From Stenotrophomonas maltophilia (lineage in GTDB: Bacteria; Pseudomonadota; Gammaproteobacteria; Xanthomonadales; Xanthomonadaceae), in NCBI RefSeq assembly GCF_004684085.1, contig NZ_SRHZ01000002.1, positions 37,946 through 101,945 on the forward strand: a DNA stretch of 64,000 bases, in the 5' to 3' direction. Below are positions 37,006-45,891 of the stretch, piece after piece (the first letter of the stretch is position 1; each line of letters opens with the position of its first letter). The translations under genes and the position numbers were made by a program. The notes under the pieces are model-generated. The model was given only the letters and a program-made list of their open reading frames with translations, was not told the DNA's origin and ran no database searches.

Positions 37006-37626
37006 ATGAGCCTGGCGCGGCGCAGCCGCTTCCTGCTGCTGCCCGTGCTGCTGGCATCCGGCCCGGCTTGGGCCGCGGCACCGCCGCCTACGGCATTGCC
37101 ACCGGTGGTTGCCGAGGCGCACCGCGTGCTGCACCTGGATACCCAGCGGTCGAGGATTGGATTCGAGGTGCGCACCCGCTTCGGGCAGCGCATCGAGGGG
37201 GTGTTTCCACACTTCGAGGGACGCATCGAGATTCTCTCCGACGGCCGCCACCAGGTGCATCTGAAGATGTTCACGCGCTCGGTCGAGATTCCCGGCAAGC
37301 CGCGCTACACCGGCTGGATGCGCGGCGACGAGTTCTTCGATGCGGGCCGCCATCCGGTGGTGGAATTCGACTCCGTGCCGTACTGGCCGGAGACCGTGGA
37401 GGAGGGGGGTGACATCAACGGCAGGTTGACCCTGCGCGGGATCAGCCACCCCGAGTCGCTCAAGGTAGAGAAGGCGGACTGCGCCCGACCCGGCTATGAT
37501 TGCGACGTCGTCAGCCGCGGTACCGTGCAACGAGGCCGGTATGGCATGGAAAGCTGGCAGCTTGCCTTGAGTGACCGAGTGACCTTCGTATTGCGTGCGC
37601 GCCTGAGCGAGGCGCCGAAACCGTGA
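37006..37626 (+). CDS. YceI-family periplasmic protein
   Basis: A 206-residue secreted protein. After a signal peptide ending ASGPAWAA, the mature protein shows the YceI lipocalin-like pattern: LDTQRSRIGFEVRTRFGQ, then FEGRIEILSDGRHQV, FFDAGRHPVVEFDS and GRLTLRGISHPESL. YceI proteins bind isoprenoid-like or other lipids. Its stop overlaps the GTG start of the phospholipase gene. Signal and family are clear; ligand unknown. Confidence 0.88.
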   Translation: MSLARRSRFLLLPVLLASGPAWAAAPPPTALPPVVAEAHRVLHLDTQRSRIGFEVRTRFGQRIEGVFPHFEGRIEILSDGRHQVHLKMFTRSVEIPGKPRYTGWMRGDEFFDAGRHPVVEFDSVPYWPETVEEGGDINGRLTLRGISHPESLKVEKADCARPGYDCDVVSRGTVQRGRYGMESWQLALSDRVTFVLRARLSEAPKP

Positions 37627-39674
37627 ACCTACTGCTGCGTGTACTGGCGCTGGCAACCGTGTTGCTGGGCAGCGGTTGTGCATCGCTGTCCCATGCCGAG
37701 CGCGACCGTGCCGAAGCGATTGCCGTGCAGGCGCGCTCGACCGAGGTCGATTGCCAGCGCGCCGACCGTTGTGCGCTGGATTCGCCGCTGCGGGCCCTGG
37801 CTGGCCGGGCGTTCTCCGAATCCACCCCGGAACGGCCGCAGCACTACGCCACACTGCTGGATGAGGGCGAGGGTGCGCTGGTCGCGCGACTCAACCTGCT
37901 GCGCAGCGCCACCCGCAGCATCGACCTGCAGACCTACATCTTCGACAAGGACGACAGCGCCCGGCTGGTCATCGACGAGCTGCTGGCCGCATCCCGGCGT
38001 GGGGTCAAGGTGCGGGTGCTGATCGACCAGTTGTCGGCCATTTCCGACCTTGAGATCCTCGGTGCGCTGTCCGGTGCTCACCAGAATTTCCAGCTGAGGG
38101 TCTACAACCCGACCTTCGGCAAGGCACGCCTGAACTACTTCGACTACGCCGGCAGCGTGCTGTGCTGCTTCCGTCGCTTCAACCAGCGCATGCACAACAA
38201 GCTGCTGGTGATCGACGATGCGATCGGCGTGGTTGGTGGCCGCAACTACCAGGACGACTATTACGACTGGGACCGCGAGTACAACTTCCGCGACCGTGAC
38301 GTTCTGATCGCCGGGCCGGAAGCGCGGGCGATGGCCGCCAACTTCGATGCGTTCTGGCGTGCGCAGCGCAGCGTGCCGGCCGAGCGCCTGAACGACGTGG
38401 GCCGTACCCTGCTGCGCCAGGGCGTGCCCACGTTGCCTCCGGCCACCTTCCGCCGTCCGGAGCGGGTGCAACGGGTCAGTGCCGAAGCCAACGACATCGA
38501 CTTCGTCACCCGTTCCTTTGTCGATACTGCGCTGCCGGTTGCCTCGGTGCGCTATGTCGCCGACCTGCCGCGCAAGCATCGCCGTGAGAAGGCCGATGCC
38601 CCCCTGGCCGGCCAGCACGTGACCGAACCGCAGCTGGATGCGCTGATCGCCAGCGCGCAGAAGGAAGTGATCCTGCAGACGCCGTACCTGGTGCTGTCCA
38701 AGCCGGCGCAGAAGCTGTTCCGCGAGCTGCGCAAGCGTCCGCAGCCGCCGCGCGTGGTGGTGTCCAGCAACAGCCTGGCGGCCACTGACAACCCGATCGT
38801 GTATGCGCTGTCGTACAAGTACAAGCGGCGCAACATGCGCGAACTGGGCTTCAACATCTTCGAGTACAAGCCGTTCCCGCTGGATGCGCCGGTCGATTAC
38901 CGCAATCTGCTGCCCGACCCGATTACCGCGCCGGATGGAGAGGACGACGGTGGCCGCAATCCCCTGATCGGCGGCAGCGCGGCGGGCAGCAACGCGCGCG
39001 GTGGCAACGATGGCGGTTCAAGCGGGATGGGCAAGCAGGGGCCGGTGAACCACCCGCGCACCGGCAGTGCATACCAGAATGCCCGCGAGCGCCGCCGGGC
39101 TGCTGGCAGCGAGGTTGAAACCCGCTTGCTGCGTACCGAGACACGGCCGTCGTTCCTGGGCAGCAAGGCGGTCAACAAGCCACTGCCGGTCACCCGCAAG
39201 GGCGCGCGCATGGGGTTGCACGCCAAGTCGCTGGTGGTCGATCGCCGCATCGGCGTGGTCGGCACCCACAATTTCGATCCGCGCAGCGAGAACTACAACA
39301 CCGAAGGTGCGGTGATCATCGACGACCCGGCCTTTGCCGAGGAGCTGGCGCAGAGCATCCTGCGTGACATCCACCCGCAGAACTCGTGGACGGTCGCGCC
39401 GCGCGCCAAGCCGCCGGTGCTGTCGGGGCTGAATTACAGCGTCGGCAAGGCCTCCGAAGCGCTGCCGATCCTCGACTTCTGGCCGTGGCGCTACGCCACC
39501 GACTACGAGTTCAAGCCCGGCCCGGACTGCCCGCAGCCGCTGCCGAGGCAGGACCCGGATTTCCATCGCTGCTACAGCGCCGTCGGTGACTTCCCCGAAG
39601 TCAACGTCGGGCCGAAGTGGCTGCTGGTGCGCATGCTGACCGCGTTCGGCGCCGGCCTCGTTCCCATTCTTTGA
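37623..39674 (+). CDS. Phospholipase D-family lipoprotein, cardiolipin synthase-like (ClsC type)
   Basis: A 683-residue protein with two HKD motifs: MHNKLLVIDDAIGVVGGRNY and GLHAKSLVVDRRIGVVGTHN, each followed by the second motif. It is longer than ClsA and has a lipobox (LLGSGCASL) at its start, as in ClsC-like exported PLD proteins. It likely transfers or hydrolyses phosphatidyl groups in the envelope. A Gly/Asn/Ser-rich loop at about 435-480 interrupts the second half. The GTG start overlaps the preceding stop by 4 bases, so translation is coupled to yceI. Confidence 0.87.
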   Translation: MNLLLRVLALATVLLGSGCASLSHAERDRAEAIAVQARSTEVDCQRADRCALDSPLRALAGRAFSESTPERPQHYATLLDEGEGALVARLNLLRSATRSIDLQTYIFDKDDSARLVIDELLAASRRGVKVRVLIDQLSAISDLEILGALSGAHQNFQLRVYNPTFGKARLNYFDYAGSVLCCFRRFNQRMHNKLLVIDDAIGVVGGRNYQDDYYDWDREYNFRDRDVLIAGPEARAMAANFDAFWRAQRSVPAERLNDVGRTLLRQGVPTLPPATFRRPERVQRVSAEANDIDFVTRSFVDTALPVASVRYVADLPRKHRREKADAPLAGQHVTEPQLDALIASAQKEVILQTPYLVLSKPAQKLFRELRKRPQPPRVVVSSNSLAATDNPIVYALSYKYKRRNMRELGFNIFEYKPFPLDAPVDYRNLLPDPITAPDGEDDGGRNPLIGGSAAGSNARGGNDGGSSGMGKQGPVNHPRTGSAYQNARERRRAAGSEVETRLLRTETRPSFLGSKAVNKPLPVTRKGARMGLHAKSLVVDRRIGVVGTHNFDPRSENYNTEGAVIIDDPAFAEELAQSILRDIHPQNSWTVAPRAKPPVLSGLNYSVGKASEALPILDFWPWRYATDYEFKPGPDCPQPLPRQDPDFHRCYSAVGDFPEVNVGPKWLLVRMLTAFGAGLVPIL

Positions 39675-39684
39675 AGGTGCCCGC

Positions 39685-40119
39685 ATGACCCAGGTGTTCC
39701 GCGAAGCCGTTTCCATCGAGCAGCTCAACGCGCTCAGCCGCAACACGGCGATTGAATCGCTGGGCATCGTCTTCAGTGCGGCCGGCGAGGACTGGTTGCA
39801 GGCCACCATGCCGGTGGACGAACGCACCCGCCAGCCGTACGGCATCCTGCACGGTGGCGCCTCGGTGGTGCTGGCCGAGACCCTGGGCAGCAGTGCCGGC
39901 AACCTGTGCGTGGATCCCGCAAAACAGATCTGCGTGGGCCTGGAAATCAACGCCAACCACGTGCGTGCCGTGCGTTCGGGTACGGTCACCGGCACCGCCC
40001 GCGCGCTGCACGTGGGCCGCAGCACCCAGCTGTGGGAGATCCGCATCGAAGACGAGCAGGGCCGCCTGGTGTGCATCTCGCGGCTGACCCTGGCGGTGGT
40101 GGCGGCCGGCCACGGTTGA
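39685..40119 (+). CDS. PaaI/YdiI-type hotdog thioesterase
   Basis: A 144-residue single hotdog-domain acyl-CoA thioesterase. The helix contains GILHGGASVVLAETLGSSAG, with the conserved HGG and catalytic Glu, and GLEINANHVRAVRSG and GRSTQLWEIRI follow. This is the PaaI/EntH/YdiI type, acting on aryl-CoA or dihydroxynaphthoyl-CoA-like thioesters. Substrate cannot be told. It follows the phospholipase by 10 bases. Confidence 0.88.
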   Translation: MTQVFREAVSIEQLNALSRNTAIESLGIVFSAAGEDWLQATMPVDERTRQPYGILHGGASVVLAETLGSSAGNLCVDPAKQICVGLEINANHVRAVRSGTVTGTARALHVGRSTQLWEIRIEDEQGRLVCISRLTLAVVAAGHG

Positions 40120-40239
40120 GCCCCCGGAGGGGGCGTTGACGGCAGCGGAACCCAGCGTTCCCCGCCGATTGCCCCGGTCAATGGCGGTTATGGCCTAAAT
40201 CGGCTGGCAGCTGCTGCGGCGCTCCGGTATCGTGCGCGG

Positions 40240-41031
40240 ATGACTTCCCCCACTCCGGCCCCCCGTGGCGGCGTGGCGCGTGTGTGCCGTTACCTGTACC
40301 GCGTACCGCTGCTGTTGGTCCACATCACCGTGTTCCTGCCGTTGATCCTGATCGGCATGCTCCCGCCGTGGGGCGAGCTGCGCGTGGGCGAAGATACGTT
40401 CGGGGCCAAGGTGGTGAACTGGTGGCAGGGCGGGCTGATGTGGATCTTCGGCTTCCGCCTGTCGCAGATCGGCAGGCCGCTGCCGGGCGCCGTGCTGTTC
40501 GTCGCCAACCATGTCAGCTGGGTCGACATTTCCATCCTGCACAGCCAGCGCATGATGGGCTTTGTCGCCAAGCGCGAGATCGCCAGCTGGCCGTTGGTTG
40601 GTTGGCTCGCCGCGCGCGGCCAGACCATCTTCCATCAGCGTGGCAACACCGAATCGCTCGGTGGGGTGATGCAGGTGATGGCCGATCGCCTGCGTGCCGG
40701 CAAGGCGGTCGGCGTGTTCCCGGAAGGACGCACCCGCGGCGGCCACGAAGTGGGGCCGTTCCATGCCCGCATCTTCCAGGCCGCGGTTGAAACCGGCGTG
40801 CCGGTGCAGCCGGTGGCGCTGGTGTACGGGATGAAGGGCGACGCACAGACCATCGTCGCGTTCGGCCCGGGCGAGAGTTTCGCCGCCAATTTCCTGCGCC
40901 TGCTCGGTGAGCCGGCGCGGCATACCGAAGTGCATTTCCTGGAGCCGATCGGTACCCAGGATCTGGAAGGCCGTCGACGCATCGCGGAAACCTCGCGCGC
41001 GCGCATCGTGGCGGCCATGAGCACGCAGTGA
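40240..41031 (+). CDS. PlsC-family lysophospholipid acyltransferase
   Basis: A 263-residue acyltransferase with the NH-x4-D motif NHVSWVDISILH and the FPEGRTRGG motif, the two diagnostic blocks of 1-acyl-glycerol-3-phosphate acyltransferases. One membrane span lies near 23-43. It probably acylates lysophosphatidate or another lyso-lipid at the inner membrane. The upstream 120 bases contain no gene. It precedes a YheT-like hydrolase by 7 bases. Confidence 0.88.
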   Translation: MTSPTPAPRGGVARVCRYLYRVPLLLVHITVFLPLILIGMLPPWGELRVGEDTFGAKVVNWWQGGLMWIFGFRLSQIGRPLPGAVLFVANHVSWVDISILHSQRMMGFVAKREIASWPLVGWLAARGQTIFHQRGNTESLGGVMQVMADRLRAGKAVGVFPEGRTRGGHEVGPFHARIFQAAVETGVPVQPVALVYGMKGDAQTIVAFGPGESFAANFLRLLGEPARHTEVHFLEPIGTQDLEGRRRIAETSRARIVAAMSTQ

Positions 41032-41038
41032 GGGTGCG

Positions 41039-42073
41039 GTGGCCCTGATACCGCCACCTGTCCTGGACGCCGGTACGCCGACGCTGCATGCGGCTGACTA
41101 CCAGCCGCCGCGTTGGCTGCGCAATCCGCACCTGCAGTCGATGCTCAGCTCCAGCCGCATGCGCCTGCAGCGCGGCCTGCTGCTGCTGGCGGCCACCGGT
41201 GCCGTCAGCGAAGAGCTGATCCTCGATGGCGGTGATGGCGTGCGCCTGCAGGGCTGGCACAGTCATGTCGAAGGCCGCGAGCCGAAGGGCGTCGCGCTGC
41301 TGCTGCATGGCTGGGAAGGCAGTGCCGAATCCAGCTACATGCGCATGGCCGCCGCGCGCATGATCGAACAGGGCTTCGACGTGGTGCGGCTGAATTTCCG
41401 CGACCACGGCAACACCCACCATCTCAATCGGGGCATCTTCCACTCCAACCTCATCGATGAAGTGGTGCATGCCGCTGGCGATGTCGCCCGGCGCTGGCCG
41501 GACCTGCCGCTGGTGGCGGCCGGTTACTCGCTGGGCGGCAATTTCGTATTGCGGCTGGCCCTGCGTGCGCCGGCGGCCGGCGTGCCGCTGCAGCACGTGG
41601 CCGCCGTCTGCCCGGTGCTGGATCCGGGGCTGACGATGGAGAACATCGAGAACGGTCCGGCGATGTACGACTGGTATTTCCGCCGCAAGTGGGCCGGCTC
41701 GCTGCGGCGCAAGCGCGATCTGTTCCCCGAACTGACCGACGTCGACGACCGCGTGCTGAATCTGGACATCCGCGCGCTGACCGCCTGGCTGGTCGAGCGG
41801 CACACCACCTTCGGTTCGCTGCAGGCCTATTTCGACGGGTATTCCATCGCCGGCGACGGACTGTCCACGCTGCAGGTGCCGGCCGACATCCTGATGGCCA
41901 AGGATGATCCGGTGATCCCCTATGCCACTTTCAGCGATTGGCAACTGCCGCAGCAGGCACGGTTGGAAACCGCCTGCTGGGGGGGGCACTGCGGCTTCCT
42001 GGAAAACTGGCGCGGCGATGGCTTCTCCGAGCGCTGGGTGGCGCAGCGCCTGCAGCGGGTGCTGCAGGCCTGA
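41039..42073 (+). CDS. YheT-family alpha/beta hydrolase
   Basis: A 344-residue alpha/beta hydrolase. It opens with RWLRNPHLQSM, as in YheT, and has the oxyanion-side HGWEGSAESSYMR, the nucleophile elbow GYSLGGN, an acid region MAKDDPVIPY and the late catalytic His in GGHCGFLENW. YheT proteins are esterases of uncertain substrate. GTG start; 7 bases after the acyltransferase. Confidence 0.87.
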   Translation: MALIPPPVLDAGTPTLHAADYQPPRWLRNPHLQSMLSSSRMRLQRGLLLLAATGAVSEELILDGGDGVRLQGWHSHVEGREPKGVALLLHGWEGSAESSYMRMAAARMIEQGFDVVRLNFRDHGNTHHLNRGIFHSNLIDEVVHAAGDVARRWPDLPLVAAGYSLGGNFVLRLALRAPAAGVPLQHVAAVCPVLDPGLTMENIENGPAMYDWYFRRKWAGSLRRKRDLFPELTDVDDRVLNLDIRALTAWLVERHTTFGSLQAYFDGYSIAGDGLSTLQVPADILMAKDDPVIPYATFSDWQLPQQARLETACWGGHCGFLENWRGDGFSERWVAQRLQRVLQA

Positions 42074-42129
42074 ACCGGCACCGGTGCGCAGGCCGCTACA
42101 ATGCGGGTTTGCACTTGAACCGGACTGCC

Positions 42130-44199
42130 ATGCAAGACCAGATCATCCAAGCGTTGCGCCAGAACCAGGCCGACCAGGCCGTGCAGCTGGCCCAGGCGTG
42201 GACCCGTGATGAACCCGGCCAGGCCGAGGCCCACCGCTGGCTGGCGCTTGCGCTGCAGCAGCAGGGCAACGCCGCGGCCGCGATGGAGGCCCTGCAGCAG
42301 GCGCTGCAGCTGGCGCCGGACGATGCCCAGCTGCACCTGCAGCATGCTGGCCTGCTGCTGGCCCTGCGCCAGTTCGAAGGGGCTGACGAAGCGTTGGCGC
42401 GTACGACCGGCCTCGATCCGAACGCCTTCTCCGCCTATCTGATGCAGGCGCACCTGGCGATCGGCCGCAACGACTTCGACGAAGCCCAGCGCCTGTCCAC
42501 CCTGGCCTCGCGCGTCGAGCCGGACCATCCGGAACTGCTGACCATCGACGGCATGATCGCGCTGCGCCGTGACGACCCGGATCGCGCACTGACGCTGCTG
42601 TCGGCGGCCAACCAGGCCCAGCCCAACGACACCCGCGTGCTCTACGCGCTGGGCTTTGCCTACCTGGGCAAGGACATGCTGGCCTTTGCCGAGCAGGCCT
42701 TCCGCCGCGTGCTGGAACTGAACCCGGCGATCACCTCGCTGCATGGCCTGGTGGTGCAGCTGGCGCTGCGCCAGGACAACCTGGAGGCCGCTGCCGAAGC
42801 GATGCAGATCGCCCTGCAGCAGGAAGGCCTGGATACGCCGTCGATGCGCCGCCTGGCCGGCGAACTGGCCCTGCGCGGTGGCCAGCCGCTGCAGGCGCTG
42901 GAGCATCTGCTGCCGTTGCTGGAATCGCTGCCCGACGACCGTCAGGTACTGCAGCTGCTGCTGATGTCGTGGCAGCGCCTGGGCCGTGAAGACGAGGCGC
43001 GCGCACGCCTCGACGCCGCGCTGGAGCAGCATCCTCAGCTGCATGACCTGTGGCTGGCACGGCTGGCCGTGGAAGAGGTGGGAAGCCCTACTGCCGCTAC
43101 TACCGTCGAGCGCTGGATGGAGACGATGCCGGGTCACCTGCCGGCGCTGGAAGCACGCCTGCGCCTGCACGACATGGTGGGCGAGCACGAGCAGGCCGAA
43201 GCGATCGCCGAGCGCATCGTCAGCCTCGAGCCGGGCCGCGTGAGCGGCGAAACCCGTCTGGTCGAAGGCCTGCTGCAGCGCGATCCGGCCGCAGCCGTCG
43301 CCCGTGTGCAGGCTCTGATCGACATGGCACCGGAAGGTCATCGCGCCGACCTGCGCACCTGGCTGGGTGAAATCCAGGATCGCGCCGGGCAGCCGGAGGA
43401 AGCGCTGAACACCTGGCTGGCACTGCAGGCCGAGCAGGCACCGCAGCGCCTGCCGTTGCCGCCGCAGGCCAAGGCGCCGCCGAGCTGGCCGGACAAGGGC
43501 GAGATCAACGGTGATGCCACCTCCGCGCCGATCTTCCTGTGGGGCGCACCGGGTTCGGGCGTGGAACGCGTGGCGACCGGCCTGGCGGCCGCCAGCCCGG
43601 TGCTGCGCAGCGACCGCTATACCTCCAACGCACCTGATGATGCGTTCCAGAACTACCACACGCTGCAGGACCTCGCGTCCGGCGTGCTGACCCCGGAGCG
43701 GCTGGTGCAGCGCTGGCGCGAGCAGTTGCCGTCGCGTGGAATCCAGGGTGACGCCGTCATCGACTGGCTGCTGTGGTGGGACAACGCCCTGCTGTGGGCG
43801 CTGCGCCCGCAGTTGCCGCAGGGTCGCCTGCTGGTGGTGGTGCGCGATCCGCGCGACATGCTGCTGGACTGGGTGGCCTACGGTGCCGCCGCACCACTGG
43901 CGATGACCTCGCTGGCCGAAGCCAGCGAATGGCTGGCGCGCGCACTGGCCCAGGTCGCCACCCTGCACGAGGACGACCTGTATCCGCAGGTGCTGCTGCG
44001 CATCGACCAGATCGGCAACGATCCGCAGGCGATGGCCGATCTGCTGGGCCGCCTGTTCGAGCGACCGATGCCGCCGGCCGCCCAGCTGGGCGCGCCGCGC
44101 TTCCCGCCGGGGCACTGGCGCACCTACCGCGACGTGATGAGCGCCGCTTTCGCCAAGCTCACCCCGATCGCGGTGCGCCTGGGTTACCCGGAAGAGTGA
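42130..44199 (+). CDS. TPR protein with C-terminal sulfotransferase-like domain
   Basis: A 689-residue cytoplasmic-type protein. The first about 450 residues are tandem TPRs (for example AEAHRWLALALQQQGNAAAA, VLYALGFAYLGKDMLAFAEQ). The last part begins SAPIFLWGAPGSGVERVATG, a P-loop-like strand used by sulfotransferases to bind PAPS, then VVVRDPRDMLLDWVAYG with the 3'-phosphate motif. TPR-sulfotransferase fusions are known in Xanthomonadaceae but their acceptors are not. The start at 42130 is where the first TPR begins; the reading frame extends upstream without protein character. Confidence 0.85.
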   Translation: MQDQIIQALRQNQADQAVQLAQAWTRDEPGQAEAHRWLALALQQQGNAAAAMEALQQALQLAPDDAQLHLQHAGLLLALRQFEGADEALARTTGLDPNAFSAYLMQAHLAIGRNDFDEAQRLSTLASRVEPDHPELLTIDGMIALRRDDPDRALTLLSAANQAQPNDTRVLYALGFAYLGKDMLAFAEQAFRRVLELNPAITSLHGLVVQLALRQDNLEAAAEAMQIALQQEGLDTPSMRRLAGELALRGGQPLQALEHLLPLLESLPDDRQVLQLLLMSWQRLGREDEARARLDAALEQHPQLHDLWLARLAVEEVGSPTAATTVERWMETMPGHLPALEARLRLHDMVGEHEQAEAIAERIVSLEPGRVSGETRLVEGLLQRDPAAAVARVQALIDMAPEGHRADLRTWLGEIQDRAGQPEEALNTWLALQAEQAPQRLPLPPQAKAPPSWPDKGEINGDATSAPIFLWGAPGSGVERVATGLAAASPVLRSDRYTSNAPDDAFQNYHTLQDLASGVLTPERLVQRWREQLPSRGIQGDAVIDWLLWWDNALLWALRPQLPQGRLLVVVRDPRDMLLDWVAYGAAAPLAMTSLAEASEWLARALAQVATLHEDDLYPQVLLRIDQIGNDPQAMADLLGRLFERPMPPAAQLGAPRFPPGHWRTYRDVMSAAFAKLTPIAVRLGYPEE

Positions 44200-44209
44200 G
44201 GAGACGCCG

Positions 44210-44821
44210 ATGCAACTGAGCAGCCAAAGCCTGACCAACGGCGCGCCGATCGACCGCGAATTCGCCGCCGGCGATGCGGCCGGCTTCGCGCCGGATCGCA
44301 ACCCGCACCTGGCCTGGAACGGCGCGCCGGAAGGCACGCGTTCGTTCCTGCTGGTGTGCGTGGACCCGGATGTGCCGACCGTTCCGGAAACGGTCGGCCG
44401 CAGCGACATGAGCGTGCCCCGCGACCAGCCGCGCTGCGATTTCGTGCACTGGGTGATGGCCGATATCCCGGTCTCGGTGCAGGAGATCGCCGCAGGCAGC
44501 TGCAGCGACGGCTTCGTGGTAAAGGGCAAGCCGGCACCGGCCGGCCCGGCTGGCAGCCGTCAGGGCCTCAACGATTTCACCGGCTGGTTTGCCGGCAATC
44601 CGGACATGGCCGGCGACTACCTGGGGTATGACGGCCCGTATCCGCCGTTCAACGACGAACGCATGCACCGCTACTTCTTCCGCGTGTTCGCGCTGGACGT
44701 GGCTTCGCTGGACCTGCCGCCGCGCTTCACCGCTGCCGACGCCTACCGCGCCATGCACGGCCACGTGCTGGCCGAGGCGGCGCTGCACGGCACCTATACG
44801 TTGAACCCCACACTGGCCTGA
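44210..44821 (+). CDS. YbhB/YbcL-type PEBP-family protein
   Basis: A 203-residue phosphatidylethanolamine-binding-family protein. It shows NPHLAWNGAPEGTRSFLLVC and DPDVP with the ligand-site Asp-Pro-Asp, then FVHWVMADIP and YDGPYPPFNDERMHRYFF, the core PEBP motifs. Cytoplasmic form, no signal. Bacterial members are of unknown role. Last gene of the plus-strand run; it ends before a strong bidirectional terminator. Confidence 0.9.
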   Translation: MQLSSQSLTNGAPIDREFAAGDAAGFAPDRNPHLAWNGAPEGTRSFLLVCVDPDVPTVPETVGRSDMSVPRDQPRCDFVHWVMADIPVSVQEIAAGSCSDGFVVKGKPAPAGPAGSRQGLNDFTGWFAGNPDMAGDYLGYDGPYPPFNDERMHRYFFRVFALDVASLDLPPRFTAADAYRAMHGHVLAEAALHGTYTLNPTLA

Positions 44822-44835
44822 TACCCGGCTTCGGG

Positions 44836-44992
44836 TAGAGCCGGCCGCTGGCCGGCTTTGCTTTCTGTAGCGTCGAGCCGTGCTCGACTCACCGTCGTAA
44901 AAGCAGCCGAGCATGGGCTCGGCTCTACAGAACGAAGAAGGGCGGCCTTTCGGCCGCCCTTCAAGTGCCAGCCGACTAACAGTCGGCTCTAC
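44836..44992. repeat. SMAG palindromes around a terminator
   Basis: Four units: GTAGAGCCGGCCGCTGGCCG near 44836, GTAGCGTCGAGCCGTGCTCG near 44867, an inverted AGCCGAGCATGGGCTCGGCT near 44903, and an inverted CAGCCGACTAACAGTCGGCT near 44970. They lie between convergent genes. Confidence 0.7.
44937..44962. terminator. Bidirectional terminator
   Basis: GAAGGGCGGCC (44937-44947) pairs with GGCCGCCCTTC (44952-44962) over a TTTC loop, between the convergent PEBP and META genes. There is little T-tract, so efficiency is uncertain. Confidence 0.7.
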
Positions 44993-44993
44993 A

Positions 44994-45818
44994 TCACTTC
45001 TCGATGGCCGACTCGACCACCATGTCCAGCACGTACGCCTGCGACGGCGCATCGGCCGGCGGGTTCTTCACCTCGTAGCGCTTCACGCGCACCACGTTGC
45101 GCACGCCGTCTTCGTGGGTGTAGCCCTCGATGTTGCCGTAGAAGTTCTCGAACTCGCCCGGCGTGCCCTGCTTGAGGCCCTTGTCGTCGAACTTGACCTC
45201 ACGCACCTGCAGGCACTGGTAGTCCGGGATCAGCGGGTGCGAGCACTTCGCGGTCTTCGCGCCCACTTCCAGGAACACCGTCTCGCCGGCGCCGCCGTAG
45301 CGGGTTTCAGCGGTCGGTTCCGGGTTGAAGACCAGCTTGTCGCCCTTGGCGTTGGTCAGGGTCAGCTTGCCATCGGCATCCTGCTCGGCCTTCAGCTCGC
45401 CCTGCAGGCGGCTCGACACGGCCTCGTCCAGCGCCATCAGCGCCTTGTCGGTGCAGGCCATCATGGTCGAGGCCATCGCACTGACCGTCAGCTTGCCGTC
45501 GGCCAGGGTGTAGCCGCCACCCATGTGGTTGCAGGCGTTGCTGACCGACAGGCGGCCATCAGCGAAGTCCAGGGTGACCGGCTTGTCTTCGCGGGCGAAC
45601 AGCGCATCGATGCGCTTGCCGTCGGCGGCGGTGGCCTGCTGCAGCAGCCAGTGCTGGCTCTGCAGGCGCTGCGCGTCCAGGTGCGCCAGCGTCTGCTGGT
45701 CTGCTGCCTTGGCCGCGGCCGGGGCCACGTCGTCGCCGCCGGTGCCGGCCGGGGCCGGGGTCTGGCTGCAGGCGGCCATCAGGGCCAGCGGGAGGAGCAG
45801 GGTGAGCTTGCGGTTCAT
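44994..45818 (-). CDS. META and DUF4377 domain lipoprotein
   Basis: A 274-residue lipoprotein (lipobox LMAAC). The first domain (about 50-155) is META/HslJ-like, with LSVSNACNHMGGGYTLADGK and STMMACT, including its Cys pair. The second (about 175-255) is DUF4377-like, with CSHPLIPDYQCLQVREVKF and FENFYGNIEGYTHEDG. Such double-domain lipoproteins are common in Xanthomonadaceae; HslJ is heat-inducible and linked to novobiocin resistance in E. coli. Exact role unknown. Confidence 0.87.
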   Translation of the reverse strand: MNRKLTLLLPLALMAACSQTPAPAGTGGDDVAPAAAKAADQQTLAHLDAQRLQSQHWLLQQATAADGKRIDALFAREDKPVTLDFADGRLSVSNACNHMGGGYTLADGKLTVSAMASTMMACTDKALMALDEAVSSRLQGELKAEQDADGKLTLTNAKGDKLVFNPEPTAETRYGGAGETVFLEVGAKTAKCSHPLIPDYQCLQVREVKFDDKGLKQGTPGEFENFYGNIEGYTHEDGVRNVVRVKRYEVKNPPADAPSQAYVLDMVVESAIEK

Positions 45819-45891
45819 GGTGATTCTCCTTGGGGAACCGTGGGGGAAACGGGGTGGGGCCGGCAGTGGGGTTACCGTGCCCCGGCGCTGT

